Under the pieces are notes generated by a model that was given only the letters and a program-made list of their open reading frames with translations, searched no databases and was not told the DNA's origin. A program made the translations under genes and the position numbers. Of a DNA stretch of 64,000 nt, positions 50,555 through 62,999 are shown piece after piece. Every line of letters starts with the position of its first letter. Within the stretch, counting starts at the first letter, position 1. The stretch spans positions 1-64,000 of the forward strand of contig CAYVRP010000020.1 of NCBI GenBank assembly GCA_964454025.1, written 5' to 3'. Source of the DNA: JAFGBI01 sp964454025. Its GTDB lineage: Bacteria > Myxococcota_A > Polyangia > Polyangiales > Polyangiaceae.

Positions 50555-52162
50555 ATGCCCAAGGACGCCATCGAGCCCGGCCGCGTGCTCGCCGGACGCT
50601 ATCGACTCGAAGCGCTGCTCGGCGAGGGTGGCTTCGGGACCGTCTGGAAGGCGCAACACCTCGTGCTCGAGGCGCCCGTCGCGGTCAAGCTCATCGACCC
50701 CGAGATCGCCGAGGACGAGGTCGCGGTCGAGCGCTTCCTGCGCGAGGCGAAGGCAGCAGCCAGCCTCCGCAGCCCGCATGTCGTCCAGATCCTGGATTAC
50801 GGGGTCGACGGCGGGCAGCCGTTCATCGCGATGGAGCTGCTCGAGGGGGAGACGCTCGCCCACCGGATCAAGCGCCTGGGGCGGCTCGAGGCAACCGAAG
50901 CGCTGCGCATCCTCGGCCACGTCGCCCGCGCGATCGGGCGCGCGCACGAGGCGGGGGTCGTGCACCGCGACCTGAAGCCCGAGAACGTGTTCCTGGTGCG
51001 GAACGACGACGAAGAGATCGCGAAGGTGCTCGATTTCGGCGTGGCCAAGCTCGACGCGACCAAGCTCGGCTTCCAGAGCACGGCCACGCGCACGGGCTCG
51101 CTGCTCGGCACGCCGTTCTACATGAGCCCCGAGCAGGTCCTCGGCAACAAGGAGGTCGACTACCGCTCCGATCTCTGGTCGCTGGGGGTCATCGCCTTCG
51201 AGATGATCACCGGCCGCCGCCCGTTCGTGAGCGACGGGCTCGGTGATCTGGTGCTGCAGATCACCGTGCACCCGCTGCCGGTACCGTCGCAGTTCGCACC
51301 GGTCCCCGCCGGCTTCGACGCCTGGTTCCCGCGGGCCATGGCGCGCGACCCGAGCGCCCGGCTCGCGAGCGCGCGCGAGGTGGTGGAGACGCTGCGGGAG
51401 GCGCTCGACCTCGGCGCCGAGAGCGCGGACGCGGTGGTGACGGTGCCGGAGCCCGGGGAGGAGCTGCCCGCCGCCCTCAAGGCGCGCCGCCCGTACGCCA
51501 CGGATCCGCCGCCGAGCCCCGCACGCCGCCGGGACGCCTCCACCGCGCCCACGATCCGCTTGAGCGAGGCGAACGCGCCGGTGCACGCAGAGGCGGCGAG
51601 CGCCGACGCCGGTCCCACGGTCCCGGACTTTCCCCGCGGCGCGCCTCCGGCGCGCGCTCGCAGCGACGGCGCCACGGTCAGCCCGTTCTCGGCACCGGCG
51701 GAGGCCCCGCGGCGGGGGCGGGGCTGGGGGCTCGGGCTCGGCGTCGCCGCGGGTGCGACCGTCATTGGTCTGCTAGGAGGCCTGGCGGCGTACCACCTCC
51801 GCGAACAGAACCGACCCCTGCCCGAGGTCGCTCCCCCCGAGGTGCACGCCGCGGCGACGACGGAGCTCGAACTTGCTCCAGGCGAGGTCCCGACCCCGCC
51901 CGCCGAGCCGAGCGCCGAGCCGAGCGCCGAGCCGAGCGCGAGCCCATCCGCAGGGGCGGAGCCGGCCGTGGAGGCGTCGACGGCGCCGTCCGCAGCCCCG
52001 TCCGCAGCCGCAGCGCCTCCCTCGGCCGCGAACGGCGACGAACCGCCGCCCGAGTGGCTGCCGAAGGAGGTCAACGGCCAGATCGTCAAGCCCGACTGGG
52101 CCCGCCCCGAGCCCGAGCCCCCCCCTCCGCCGCCGCCGGAGGACCGCAGCCCCTACGACTGA
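50555..52162 (+). CDS. transmembrane Ser/Thr protein kinase
   Basis: ATG at 50555 gives 535 residues. Kinase domain about 14-285: GEGGFGTVWKAQHL, VAVKLID, HRDLKPENVFL, VLDFGVAKLD, FYMSPEQVLG, DLWSLGVIAFEMITGRRPF; all catalytic residues intact. A long linker with ATDPPPSPARRR leads to a membrane helix (GLGVAAGATVIGLLGGLAAY, about 394-415). The exterior part is Pro/Glu/Ala-rich with an EPSA tandem repeat and ends PPPPPPPEDRSPYD, as if wall-associated. Confidence 0.9.
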   Translation: MPKDAIEPGRVLAGRYRLEALLGEGGFGTVWKAQHLVLEAPVAVKLIDPEIAEDEVAVERFLREAKAAASLRSPHVVQILDYGVDGGQPFIAMELLEGETLAHRIKRLGRLEATEALRILGHVARAIGRAHEAGVVHRDLKPENVFLVRNDDEEIAKVLDFGVAKLDATKLGFQSTATRTGSLLGTPFYMSPEQVLGNKEVDYRSDLWSLGVIAFEMITGRRPFVSDGLGDLVLQITVHPLPVPSQFAPVPAGFDAWFPRAMARDPSARLASAREVVETLREALDLGAESADAVVTVPEPGEELPAALKARRPYATDPPPSPARRRDASTAPTIRLSEANAPVHAEAASADAGPTVPDFPRGAPPARARSDGATVSPFSAPAEAPRRGRGWGLGLGVAAGATVIGLLGGLAAYHLREQNRPLPEVAPPEVHAAATTELELAPGEVPTPPAEPSAEPSAEPSASPSAGAEPAVEASTAPSAAPSAAAAPPSAANGDEPPPEWLPKEVNGQIVKPDWARPEPEPPPPPPPEDRSPYD

Positions 52163-52235
52163 ACGCGGACCGTCGACGGCCGCTCGACGGAGGTGCCACC
52201 ACGGGCGGGCGGGCTCGGTCCAAGCGCGGCAATGG

Positions 52236-53243
52236 TCAACGCACGGCGGCCACGCAGCGCGCCAGCGGGGGACTGCCGTAGTAGCCGCAGGCGGGGACGA
52301 GCGGCTCGTTGGAGCACGGCGGACAGTCCACGGCGCTGCAGTCGGCGCAGGCGCCGGGCGGCGGCGCGCCCGCGACGACGCAGGGATCGGAGTCCACGAT
52401 CACCTGCGGGAACACCTCGGGGCAGGAGCAGCACTGGTTGTGGTCCGTCGCGATCTGACAGGTGATTTCCGCGGGATCGCACTCGTCGGAGAACACGCAG
52501 GTCCCGGACTCGTCGCGAATCACGACCCGGCTTGCCGGCTCGAAGTAGGTACAGCCCAGCATCAGGCAGCTCTCGGCCGCGGGACAGTCCTCCAACGACT
52601 CCTGCTGGTATCGATCCTCATAGGGAACCAGGCAGGGATCGGCCGGTGCGAGCGCGTCCGCCGCCACTGGTTGCGAGCAGCAGTCGTCGATCCGGACAGC
52701 GACGTAGCAGCCCATCATCGCGCCGCTGCCGGCCGCGCCGCCCTCGCCCGGTACGCCGCCCGCGCCCGCCGCCGGACCGCCCCCCGGGAGGGAGCCGCCA
52801 CCCGCAGGAGCGCCACCCTCGGCACCACCAGCGCCTGCCGGTGCGGTGCCGCCAGGCGCGGCGCCGCCCGCAGGCGCTCCGCCGCTCGGCGCGCCGCCAG
52901 GCTCCGCGCCGGCGGACTCCGAGCCGCCAGGCTCCATGCCGCCGGTGGTGGCGCCGCCCGTCGTCGCCCCCCCGGACTGGCCACCGCCGAGCGACCCACC
53001 GCCGCTCGTGAATCCTCCCGTGCTCCGGCCACCGCTCGGCGCGCCGGCGGCGGGCCCCGCCCCACCGTCGTCTTCCGCCCCGGCCGAGCCACCGCCGCTC
53101 ACGATCCCGCCGGCGCCACCGGCCGACGTCGTGCCGCCGTCATCCACCCCGTGCTGCTCCTCGCCACCGCAGGCGACCCCGCCCAGGGCGACGAGCATGC
53201 GCGACCAAACCAACGTTCCCTTCCGCTTCGAGGACCACGCCAT
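52236..53243 (-). CDS. Cys-rich surface lipoprotein with Gly-rich linker
   Basis: ATG at 53243 gives 335 residues. Signal sequence ends with lipobox LGGVACGG. Residues about 35-175 are an extremely Gly/Ala/Ser-rich repeat (GGA, GGS). The C-terminal globular part has about 17 cysteines: RIDDCCSQPVAADA, AAESCLMLGCTYFEP, CDPAEITCQIATDHNQCCSC, CADCSAVDCPPCSNEP. Spacing suggests several disulphides. A secreted structural or binding role is plausible; no family recognised. Confidence 0.72.
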   Translation of the reverse strand: MAWSSKRKGTLVWSRMLVALGGVACGGEEQHGVDDGGTTSAGGAGGIVSGGGSAGAEDDGGAGPAAGAPSGGRSTGGFTSGGGSLGGGQSGGATTGGATTGGMEPGGSESAGAEPGGAPSGGAPAGGAAPGGTAPAGAGGAEGGAPAGGGSLPGGGPAAGAGGVPGEGGAAGSGAMMGCYVAVRIDDCCSQPVAADALAPADPCLVPYEDRYQQESLEDCPAAESCLMLGCTYFEPASRVVIRDESGTCVFSDECDPAEITCQIATDHNQCCSCPEVFPQVIVDSDPCVVAGAPPPGACADCSAVDCPPCSNEPLVPACGYYGSPPLARCVAAVR

Positions 53244-53534
53244 CTCTCATTACACCTTCCTGGGTCAGGAGCGCCACGACGACGCCCCGCCCCGACTCGG
53301 AGCGAACGACCCAGCCGCGCAGTCTTGCAGGGTCGAACCGCCGCGAACCGCCCCGGACGCTCCGATCACATCCGTGACTCAGTCTGCCCTCGAGCGGGAG
53401 GCTCGTCCAACGGATCCGCGAGGCGCGCGTGCGCGACCGACTCCCTGCGGTCACCGCTCGCGCGCCCGCGCCTCAAACCCTCCAGATTCGCCGTGCCTTC
53501 GCGACGCCTCACCCCAATGAGCGAGGTGGCTACT

Positions 53535-55310
53535 CTACCGCGTCGCCTCCGCCGGCGCCGGCTCCCCGGGCTCGCTCGCTGGCGGGGGCGCCGCGGGCGC
53601 GGCGGAGCGCGCCTCGAGCAGCGCCTGCAGCGTGGCGTTCACCTCGAACGGCGACGGGAGCAGCCCGTCCCCGCCGTAGAGGCCGAACTGGTCCTCGTGG
53701 TACTCGTGGTACGCGAAGTGGAGCTCCCGTTCGGCGATGAGGTCGAGCAGATCCGCGACCCAGCGCTCACCCCCGCGATCGTGCTCGAAGCTCGCGCGAA
53801 TGGCGCCGAACTCCCCGAGGTAGAGCGGCACGCCGTGCTCAGCGCCGAAGGACACCTGGGCGTCCAGCTCCCGGGCGAGGTACGCGCGATCCCAGGGGAG
53901 CACCTCGACCTTGGAGCGCGAGAAGTCCAGGCGGATCTGGCAGGTGGCGCCGTCGGGGATCCGCTCGCCCTTCATCCACCCGCTCGCGCGGTACGTCGCG
54001 CCCGGCCGCACCGCGAACCGCCAGATCTCCGCCGAGGCGAGGGCCAGCGAGCGGGTCCCCGCGATGGCGAGACTCCCGTCGTCTCCGTGTCCCGTCGGCT
54101 CCTCGGTGCGCTGACCGCTCCGGTCCTTGCTCCAGAAGTACCAGCCGGCCTTCCGATCGAGATCGATGCGCGCGACCTCCCGCGTCACCGCGCCCTCCGG
54201 ATCGAGCTCCTCGATCACCAGATCGTCGAAGTAGGCCTTGCCGGAGTTCTCGCTGGCGACGAGCGAAACGCCACCGACGACCACGGTCGGATCCTCGACG
54301 CGGTAGGGCGCGCCCTCGTAGAAGGCCCAGTCGCTGTCGCCCACGGGGAGACGGGGGCTCGCGTCGGTGCTCACCGCGGGCTCGAGATCGAGCCACCGCA
54401 CGCCGACCCGGTTCGGATCCGGGTAGCGCTGATCGATCGCGATGGCGTCCACCCAGGGGGCGCCCTGGTGCGTGAAGGCCAGCGGCTCGTAGAACGGGAA
54501 CGAGTAGACGACGTTCGCATCGGAGACGAGCGGCGGGTCGCCCTCCCCGGCGGGGCGGCGGTCTACCCCCACGGCGGCCAGGCGCTCGACGAAGATGGCG
54601 TGCCCGGGATCGACGGCGCGGATCCCGCCGATGGCGCGCTCGGCCAGCGCCCGCCACGCCTCCGGATCGTCCGGGGCCTCTGGCCCGCTGAGCAGGTGGT
54701 AGCCCGCGATGGCAGGCTCGCCCCGGTACCGCGCCGCGATCGCGCGCCACAGCTCGACGAAGCGGCGCTGGGCCTCCCCGTCGAACCAGAGGGCCCCGCC
54801 GTCGCCGATCGCTGGGTACCCGTGCGGCGGCACGTAGAGGCCAAGGACGAGATAGATCCCGCGCGCCCTCGCCCAGGCGACGTTCCGATCGAGCCACGCG
54901 AAACCCTCGTCCCGGTACTCGCCGGGCCGCAGGCCGTCCACCAGCGTCCGCTGGTGGACGTAGAAGCGCACGGAGTTCAGCCCGAGCTCGGCGACCCGCT
55001 GGAAGTCGACCTCGGCATGGTGCTCGTCCGGGAGCGGGTCGTCCTGCCACACCCGGTTCGTGAACGCGATGCCGCGCAGCGTGAGCGGCGCCCCGAGCCC
55101 GTCGACCAGCTTGCCCTCGACGACGCGCGGGACCGGCGGCGGCTGGGGGAAGGCGGCCAGGTCCACCACCGGGACACCGCCGCGGGGCGAGCAGGCAGCC
55201 GCGAGCGCGCCCGCCGCGAACGGCAACAGGGTCGCGCAACCGCGCCGCCGGGCAGGGGTCGGGGCTCGATTGGGGGCCGACGACGCGGGGCGGCGCACGG
55301 CGGGACTCAC
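53535..55310 (-). CDS. GH5-like (clan A) glycoside hydrolase lipoprotein lacking the acid/base Glu
   Basis: ATG at 55310 gives 591 residues. Signal with lipobox LAAACSPRG. Catalytic barrel from TLRGIAFTNRVW with LGLNSVRFYVHQRTLVDGL, FAWLDRNVAWARARGIYLVL, and near 215 the segment GYHLLSGPEAPDD, where the usual L-NEP at the end of strand 4 is replaced by SGP. YLGEFGAI near the end carries the normal nucleophile Glu. A lectin-like jellyroll (SGKAYFDDLVIEELD, GATYRASGWMKGERI) is inserted between. Loss of the acid/base Glu suggests carbohydrate binding or an altered mechanism. Cellulase or mannanase was the likely ancestor. Confidence 0.75.
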   Translation of the reverse strand: MSPAVRRPASSAPNRAPTPARRRGCATLLPFAAGALAAACSPRGGVPVVDLAAFPQPPPVPRVVEGKLVDGLGAPLTLRGIAFTNRVWQDDPLPDEHHAEVDFQRVAELGLNSVRFYVHQRTLVDGLRPGEYRDEGFAWLDRNVAWARARGIYLVLGLYVPPHGYPAIGDGGALWFDGEAQRRFVELWRAIAARYRGEPAIAGYHLLSGPEAPDDPEAWRALAERAIGGIRAVDPGHAIFVERLAAVGVDRRPAGEGDPPLVSDANVVYSFPFYEPLAFTHQGAPWVDAIAIDQRYPDPNRVGVRWLDLEPAVSTDASPRLPVGDSDWAFYEGAPYRVEDPTVVVGGVSLVASENSGKAYFDDLVIEELDPEGAVTREVARIDLDRKAGWYFWSKDRSGQRTEEPTGHGDDGSLAIAGTRSLALASAEIWRFAVRPGATYRASGWMKGERIPDGATCQIRLDFSRSKVEVLPWDRAYLARELDAQVSFGAEHGVPLYLGEFGAIRASFEHDRGGERWVADLLDLIAERELHFAYHEYHEDQFGLYGGDGLLPSPFEVNATLQALLEARSAAPAAPPPASEPGEPAPAEATR

Positions 55311-55326
55311 GAGCGAAGGGCCGAGC

Positions 55327-56175
55327 CTACCCCGAGATCGGGTCCACGCTCGGCGCGTAGATCATCCGGCGCGTCATCCCGCCGTCGATCACCAGGTTCG
55401 CGCCGGTCACGAAGGCCGAGTCGTCGCCGAGCAGCCAAGCGATCGCCGCCGCCACGTCCTCGGGCCGCCCCACCCGTCCGACGGGGTGCTGCGCGTGGTC
55501 CGCGGGCGAGAGCCGCTGCGGGACCCGCTCGGCCGATTTGCGCAGCAGCGACACGTCGATCCACCCGGGGCTGACGCAGTTGACCCGCACGTCGGGGCCG
55601 AGGCTCACCGCGAGCGCGTGGGTCAGCGCCACCAGGCCCCCCTTGGAGGCGGCGTAGGCCTCGCCGTTCGGCTCGGACATGAGCGCGCGCGTGGAGGCGA
55701 CGGTGACGATCGCCCCTCGCGCTTGGCGCAGGTGCGGCGCAGCGTACTTGGCGAAGAGGAACGCCCCGGTGAGGTTGGTGCCGAGGATCGAATTCCAGTC
55801 CCCTAGCGAGAGGCGCTCGATCGGCTCGAACCGACTCACCCCCGCGTTGCAGACCAGCCCGTCGATCCGTGCGTGCTCGGTGAGGGTGTGCTCGATCGCG
55901 CCGACGACGTCCGCCTCCACCCCGACGTCGGCGTGCACGAACGACACGCGCGCCCCGCTCCGCCCACGGGTCGGCGTGGTCGGATCCTGGTTCAGCTCGA
56001 CCGAGAGCGCGAGCTCCTCGGTGGTCTCGAGGCCGGCGTCGCGATCGAGATCCACCAGCACCACGTTCCAGCCCTCGTCGAGGAGCCGCTCGGCCGTGGC
56101 CCGGCCGAGCCCCTGCGCCCCGCCCGTGATGAGCGCCACGGGGCGCTCGCCGTCCGGTCCGAGTCTGGAGGTCAC
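55327..56175 (-). CDS. short-chain dehydrogenase/reductase
   Basis: ATG at 56175 gives 282 residues. Cofactor motif ALITGGAQGLGRATAERL, VDLDR after strand 2, DGLVCNAGVSRFEP (NAG), catalytic Ser in IVTVASTRAL and YxxxK in EAYAASKGGL, then NCVSPGWIDV and a C-terminal GGMTRR. The Asp/Arg at the end of strand 2 leaves NAD or NADP open. Only 16 bp upstream of the GH5-like gene, so the two are probably one transcript. Substrate unknown. Confidence 0.87.
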   Translation of the reverse strand: MTSRLGPDGERPVALITGGAQGLGRATAERLLDEGWNVVLVDLDRDAGLETTEELALSVELNQDPTTPTRGRSGARVSFVHADVGVEADVVGAIEHTLTEHARIDGLVCNAGVSRFEPIERLSLGDWNSILGTNLTGAFLFAKYAAPHLRQARGAIVTVASTRALMSEPNGEAYAASKGGLVALTHALAVSLGPDVRVNCVSPGWIDVSLLRKSAERVPQRLSPADHAQHPVGRVGRPEDVAAAIAWLLGDDSAFVTGANLVIDGGMTRRMIYAPSVDPISG

Positions 56176-56282
56176 GGCGATCCTTCTACCCCCAAAGGGC
56201 GCCGGTGATCCATGGGCCCACCGGGCGCACCCCGGCGGCCCGGTGGCCCCCTGGGACCGGCGTCACATCGGGGGGGGTTGGG

Positions 56283-57443
56283 TCAGTCGGTGATGGGGGT
56301 CCGGTCGCAGCTGCAGGCATCGTCCCAGGTGAACCGCGGTCCGAGCTCGGGAACCTCGAAGTCGCCCCACTCGAGGCTGGTGAGGTCGCCGGGCATCAGA
56401 TCCACCTCGGCCCACTTGTGCGCGGTGAAGCGGTCGTTGGCGGCGGTGAAGGTGATGTTGCCGCCGTCGGAGAGGATCATGCCGTAGGCCTTGAGCGCAC
56501 GGGCGACCACCTGGGCCGCGGGCTTCAGGGCGCTCTCGTCGTAGTCCGCGCGGAGGCGCAACCGGGCACCGTAGGGAGGCGCGCTCGCCGGGCCGCTGGT
56601 GGCCCCGGTCGAGTGGGTCGCCGGCCGGACGTAGATCCGCTCGCGCATCAGCTCGTTCGGGAGGATGAAGCGGATCGCGTGCCGGATCTCGCCGGCGGCG
56701 ATCTCGTCCGCGGAGAACATGTGCGCCGCGATGGGGAGGCCCGCGGCGTCGGCGCTGGTGCAGCAGTCGCCCCGCAGCGTCTCCTGGTAGGGTGCGGTAA
56801 GGTCCCAGATCGCCTGGCACCCGCCCGTCAACTCGCCGCCGGTATCGTTGGCCCGCCACATCTCGTGCAGGCGGCACCCGATCGGATCGACGACGATGAG
56901 GTGACAGTCGCCATCGCTCTCGCAGGCGTACCCCTCCTCGCCCTCGATGGCGCCGCCCGCGACCACGGGGATGGGCGCCGGATCGCAATCTGGCTCGTAG
57001 AAGTCGTCGGTCGGCGTGAACTCCTCGTGCGGGGTTTGCGCCGTGGCCGTCAGGATGGTGATCCCATAGAGGCTGTTCGGCTCCTCGCTCGGACCGTCGA
57101 TGCGGAAGCGCTGCGAACCGGTGTGGTTGTTCGCGAGGAAGGCGATGATTTCCGCCGACTCCGCGTCGAGCGGGGCGCCGTCGACGCGCTGGTTCCAGGG
57201 GTAGCTCCCGTCGAAGAGCTGGCCCTCCGCGGCGCCGCAGATCCCGGGGCCGGCGCCCCCCGGGCTCCCGCCACCAGACCCGGGCTCCGCGCCCCCCGTC
57301 GCCGCGTCGCCCCCCGACGCGGAGCCGCCCCTCGCGGCCGCGCCACCCCCACCCTCGCCGTCCGCTCCCTGCTCGCCCCCGGAGGACGAACAAGCGAGCA
57401 CCAGGAGGCCGATCCAGACCGAAGTGCCGATTCGCTGCCGCAT
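56283..57443 (-). CDS. Gly-rich lipoprotein, unknown function
   Basis: ATG at 57443 is six bases after GGGGGAG; 386 residues. Lipobox LLVLACSSSGG, Gly/Ala-rich linker to about residue 70, then a globular part with paired Cys (DFYEPDCDPAP, YACESDGDCHLIV, GGCQAIWDLT, GDCCTSADAAG) and strands such as AHMFSADEIAAGEIRHAIRF and FILPNELMRERIYVRPATHS. It ends in SCDRTPITD. The HAIRFTxP and YVxPATHS segments recur in secreted bacterial proteins of unknown role. Probably surface-located. Confidence 0.72.
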   Translation of the reverse strand: MRQRIGTSVWIGLLVLACSSSGGEQGADGEGGGGAAARGGSASGGDAATGGAEPGSGGGSPGGAGPGICGAAEGQLFDGSYPWNQRVDGAPLDAESAEIIAFLANNHTGSQRFRIDGPSEEPNSLYGITILTATAQTPHEEFTPTDDFYEPDCDPAPIPVVAGGAIEGEEGYACESDGDCHLIVVDPIGCRLHEMWRANDTGGELTGGCQAIWDLTAPYQETLRGDCCTSADAAGLPIAAHMFSADEIAAGEIRHAIRFILPNELMRERIYVRPATHSTGATSGPASAPPYGARLRLRADYDESALKPAAQVVARALKAYGMILSDGGNITFTAANDRFTAHKWAEVDLMPGDLTSLEWGDFEVPELGPRFTWDDACSCDRTPITD

Positions 57444-57571
57444 CCCTGTCTCCCCCGCGGCCACCGTCGCGACCGCGCTCGACAGAGCATGCGCCGCGCC
57501 GCGCGAGCGCGGAAGGGGGGCGCCCCCGGGGCTACCTTGCCGGTCCCCTCCGCCCGCGTAGACTCGCGACC

Positions 57572-58123
57572 GTGACCGCGCCCGTCCCCCTCGTCACGCG
57601 CCTCTGGCTCGCCTGGGTCGTGTTCTTCCGCGTGCTATTCGACGGAGCCTTCGCCGCACGGGTCCTCGGCGACCGTGAAGCGACCCCCGCGCCTCCCCCG
57701 CCCGTCGCCCCTCCCCCGGCGACCGCGCCCCTCGGTGAGGGACCCGACCCCACCTCCGCGCTGGTGCTCCTGGGTCTGCTCCAGCGCGACGGTCGGCTCG
57801 TGGACTTCCTGCAGCAGGACATCACGGAATTCGGCGATGCGGAGGTCGGCGCCGCGGCCCGGGTAATCCACGAGGGCTGCCGCCGGGCTCTGCGCGGCCA
57901 CCTCGAGATCGTTCCCGTCCGCGCGGAGCCGGAGGGTGAGCCGGTCACCCTGGAGGCCGGCTTCGATCCGTCCGAGGCCAAGCTCACCGGCGCCGTGGGG
58001 GGAGCGGCGCCGTACCACGGCGTGCTCCGGCACCGCGGCTGGCGCGCGGCGCGCGTGTCGCTGCCGCGACCGGTAGGCAGCGGCGACGCGACGGTCCTGG
58101 CGCCGGCGGAGGTCGAGCTGTGA
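57572..58123 (+). CDS. DUF2760 protein
   Basis: GTG at 57572 gives 183 residues. An N-terminal amphipathic/hydrophobic helix (LWLAWVVFFRVLFDGAFAAR), a Pro-rich linker, and the DUF2760 core: ALVLLGLLQRDGRLVDFLQQ with DITEFGDAEVGAAARVIHEG and AAPYHGVLRHRGWRA. First gene of the DUF2760/Hsp70/Hsp70 cassette, 67 bp before the first Hsp70. DUF2760 has no known activity; the invariant linkage suggests an Hsp70 partner or regulator. Confidence 0.85.
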   Translation: MTAPVPLVTRLWLAWVVFFRVLFDGAFAARVLGDREATPAPPPPVAPPPATAPLGEGPDPTSALVLLGLLQRDGRLVDFLQQDITEFGDAEVGAAARVIHEGCRRALRGHLEIVPVRAEPEGEPVTLEAGFDPSEAKLTGAVGGAAPYHGVLRHRGWRAARVSLPRPVGSGDATVLAPAEVEL

Positions 58124-58190
58124 GCTGTGCGCGCGCCGCGACCGGGCGGGGCGCCCACCCCTCCCAAGAACCCCGGCGCGGGGCCGACCG

Positions 58191-60014
58191 GTGACCGCAC
58201 CGCGACACGTCGTCGGGATCGATCTCGGCACCACGCACACGGCGCTGGCGGCCGCGACGGTGGACGACCCGGCCGCGATCGTCGCCATCGAGCCCATCGC
58301 GCAGCTCGTCACCGCGACCACCCTGGACGAGCTCCCGCTGTTGCCCTCCTGCGTCTACTTCGCGCACGAGGCCGAGGGCGCGCTCGCGGTGCCGTGGGAC
58401 CGCACGCGCCGGTTCGCCGTCGGTGAGCACGCCCGGAGCCGCGGCGTCGAGGCGCCCCAGCGCGTGGTGACGAGCGCCAAGAGCTGGCTCTCGCACCAGG
58501 GGATCGATCGCCGCGCCGACGTGCTGCCGCTGGGGGCACCGGACGACGTCGAGAAGATCTCGCCGGTGCAGGCCACCTGGCACTACCTCGACCACCTCGC
58601 CGAGGCCTGGGCGGCCAAGCACCCCGCGGCGCCGCTCGCCGAGCAGGAGGTCGTGATCACGGTGCCCGCGAGCTTCGACGCGGCCGCCCGCGACCTGACG
58701 GTCGAGGCGGCCTACGCCGCGGGGCTCGAGGACGTGACCCTGCTCGAGGAGCCGCAGGCGGCGCTCTACGCCTGGATCGCGGCCCACCGCGAGGACTGGC
58801 GCGAGCACCTCGTGGTCGGCGACGTCATCCTCGTGATCGACGTCGGCGGCGGGACCACGGACTTCTCCGCCATCGCCGTCCGCGAACAGGAGGGTGCGGT
58901 GGAGCTCCGGCGGATCGCGGTCGGCGACCACATCCTGCTCGGGGGCGACAACATGGATCTGGCGCTGGCGCACCTCGTCGGCCAGAAGCTCGCCGCGGAG
59001 GGCGGTGAGCTCGATCGCTGGCAGCTCACGGCCCTCACGCACGCCTGCCGCGGCGCCAAGGAGCAGCTCCTGACGCGCCCCGAGCTCGCGGCGGTGCCCG
59101 TCGTGCTGCCCGGCCGCGGCGCGGAGCTGCTCGGGGGCTCGCGCCGCACGGAGCTCACCCGCGCCGAGGTCGAGGCGGCGCTCGTCGACGGCTTCTTCCC
59201 CTGCGTGGAGGCGACGGCGCGCCCGGCGACGCGCCCGCGGTCGGGCCTCGCACAGCTCGGCCTGCCCTACGCGGCCGATCCGGCGATCACCCGGCACCTC
59301 GCCGCCTTCCTCGCGAGGCAGGCCGCGGCGGCGGCCGCCCTCGGCGCCCCCGCGGGCGCGCTGCTCCGCCCGACCCACCTGCTCTTCAACGGCGGCGTCA
59401 CCAAGGCCCCGGCGTTCCGCGAGCGGCTGCTCGCCGTGCTGAACGGCTGGCTCGCGGCCGACGGCGCGCCGCCGGTGCGCGTGCTGCCGGGCGAGGATCC
59501 GGATCTGGCGGTCGCGCGCGGCGCCGCCTATTTCGCGCTCGTGCGCCGCGGCCGCGGCCTCCGGATCCGCGGCGGCACCGCCCGCGCCTACTATGTGGGC
59601 ATCGAGAGCCCGACGCCCGCCGTGCCGGGCCTGGAAGCGCCCGTCACCGCGCTCTGCGTGGCGCCGTTCGGCGTGGAGGAGGGCAGCCCGCCCGAGCGCC
59701 TCGACGTGGAGCTCTGCGTCGTGGTCGGGGAGCCGGTGCGCTTCCGCTTCTTCTCTTCCTCGGTGCGCCGCGGCGACCGCGTGGGGACGGCGCTCGAGCG
59801 CTGGCTGCCGGACGAGCTCGCGGAGCTGGCGCCGATCGAGGTGACGCTCCCCGCCGAGGGCCGGGCCGAGGGGGACGTGGTGCCCGTGCGCCTCCAGACT
59901 TCGGTGACCGCGATCGGGACCCTCCTGCTCGAGGCGGTGCCGACCGACCCGGTGCAGGACGACGAGCGCTTCAAGGTCGAGCTCAGCGTGCGGGGCGAGC
60001 CCGCCTGGGCCTGA
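58191..60014 (+). CDS. Hsp70-family protein, short form
   Basis: GTG at 58191 gives 607 residues. Nucleotide-binding domain motifs: VGIDLGTTHTALAAAT (phosphate 1), TVPASFDAAARDLTVEAA, VTLLEEPQAALYAWI, ILVIDVGGGTTDFSAI (phosphate 2), ILLGGDNMDLAL and HLLFNGGVTKAP (adenosine motif). The C-terminal 150 residues look like a reduced beta substrate domain; the helical lid and EEVD tail of DnaK are absent. Ten bases separate it from the next Hsp70. Confidence 0.92.
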   Translation: MTAPRHVVGIDLGTTHTALAAATVDDPAAIVAIEPIAQLVTATTLDELPLLPSCVYFAHEAEGALAVPWDRTRRFAVGEHARSRGVEAPQRVVTSAKSWLSHQGIDRRADVLPLGAPDDVEKISPVQATWHYLDHLAEAWAAKHPAAPLAEQEVVITVPASFDAAARDLTVEAAYAAGLEDVTLLEEPQAALYAWIAAHREDWREHLVVGDVILVIDVGGGTTDFSAIAVREQEGAVELRRIAVGDHILLGGDNMDLALAHLVGQKLAAEGGELDRWQLTALTHACRGAKEQLLTRPELAAVPVVLPGRGAELLGGSRRTELTRAEVEAALVDGFFPCVEATARPATRPRSGLAQLGLPYAADPAITRHLAAFLARQAAAAAALGAPAGALLRPTHLLFNGGVTKAPAFRERLLAVLNGWLAADGAPPVRVLPGEDPDLAVARGAAYFALVRRGRGLRIRGGTARAYYVGIESPTPAVPGLEAPVTALCVAPFGVEEGSPPERLDVELCVVVGEPVRFRFFSSSVRRGDRVGTALERWLPDELAELAPIEVTLPAEGRAEGDVVPVRLQTSVTAIGTLLLEAVPTDPVQDDERFKVELSVRGEPAWA

Positions 60015-60023
60015 GAGGCGACG

Positions 60024-62885
<2,862 letters not shown>

Positions 62886-62901
62886 GGTTGCCCCCACTCG
62901 T

Positions 62902-62916
62902 CGGGGCTTCGCCCCG
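62902..62916 (+). terminator. possible terminator hairpin after Hsp70 cassette
   Basis: CGGGGC-TTC-GCCCCG forms a 6-bp GC stem 17 bases after the TAG at 62883-62885. No T-run follows, so it may only be a weak or Rho-assisted terminator. Confidence 0.4.
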
Positions 62917-62978
62917 CCTGCCGCGCGCTCATGCGGAAGGCGCCCGCGCCGGCGGTTTGGGCCCCGCGGCTCCGTGCC

Positions 62979-62999
62979 CCGAGCGACGAAGTCGCTCGG
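62979..62999. repeat. perfect 9-bp inverted repeat
   Basis: CCGAGCGAC-GAA-GTCGCTCGG, lying between the Hsp70 stop and the DUF559 frame on the opposite strand. It could act as a bidirectional terminator. Confidence 0.5.
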
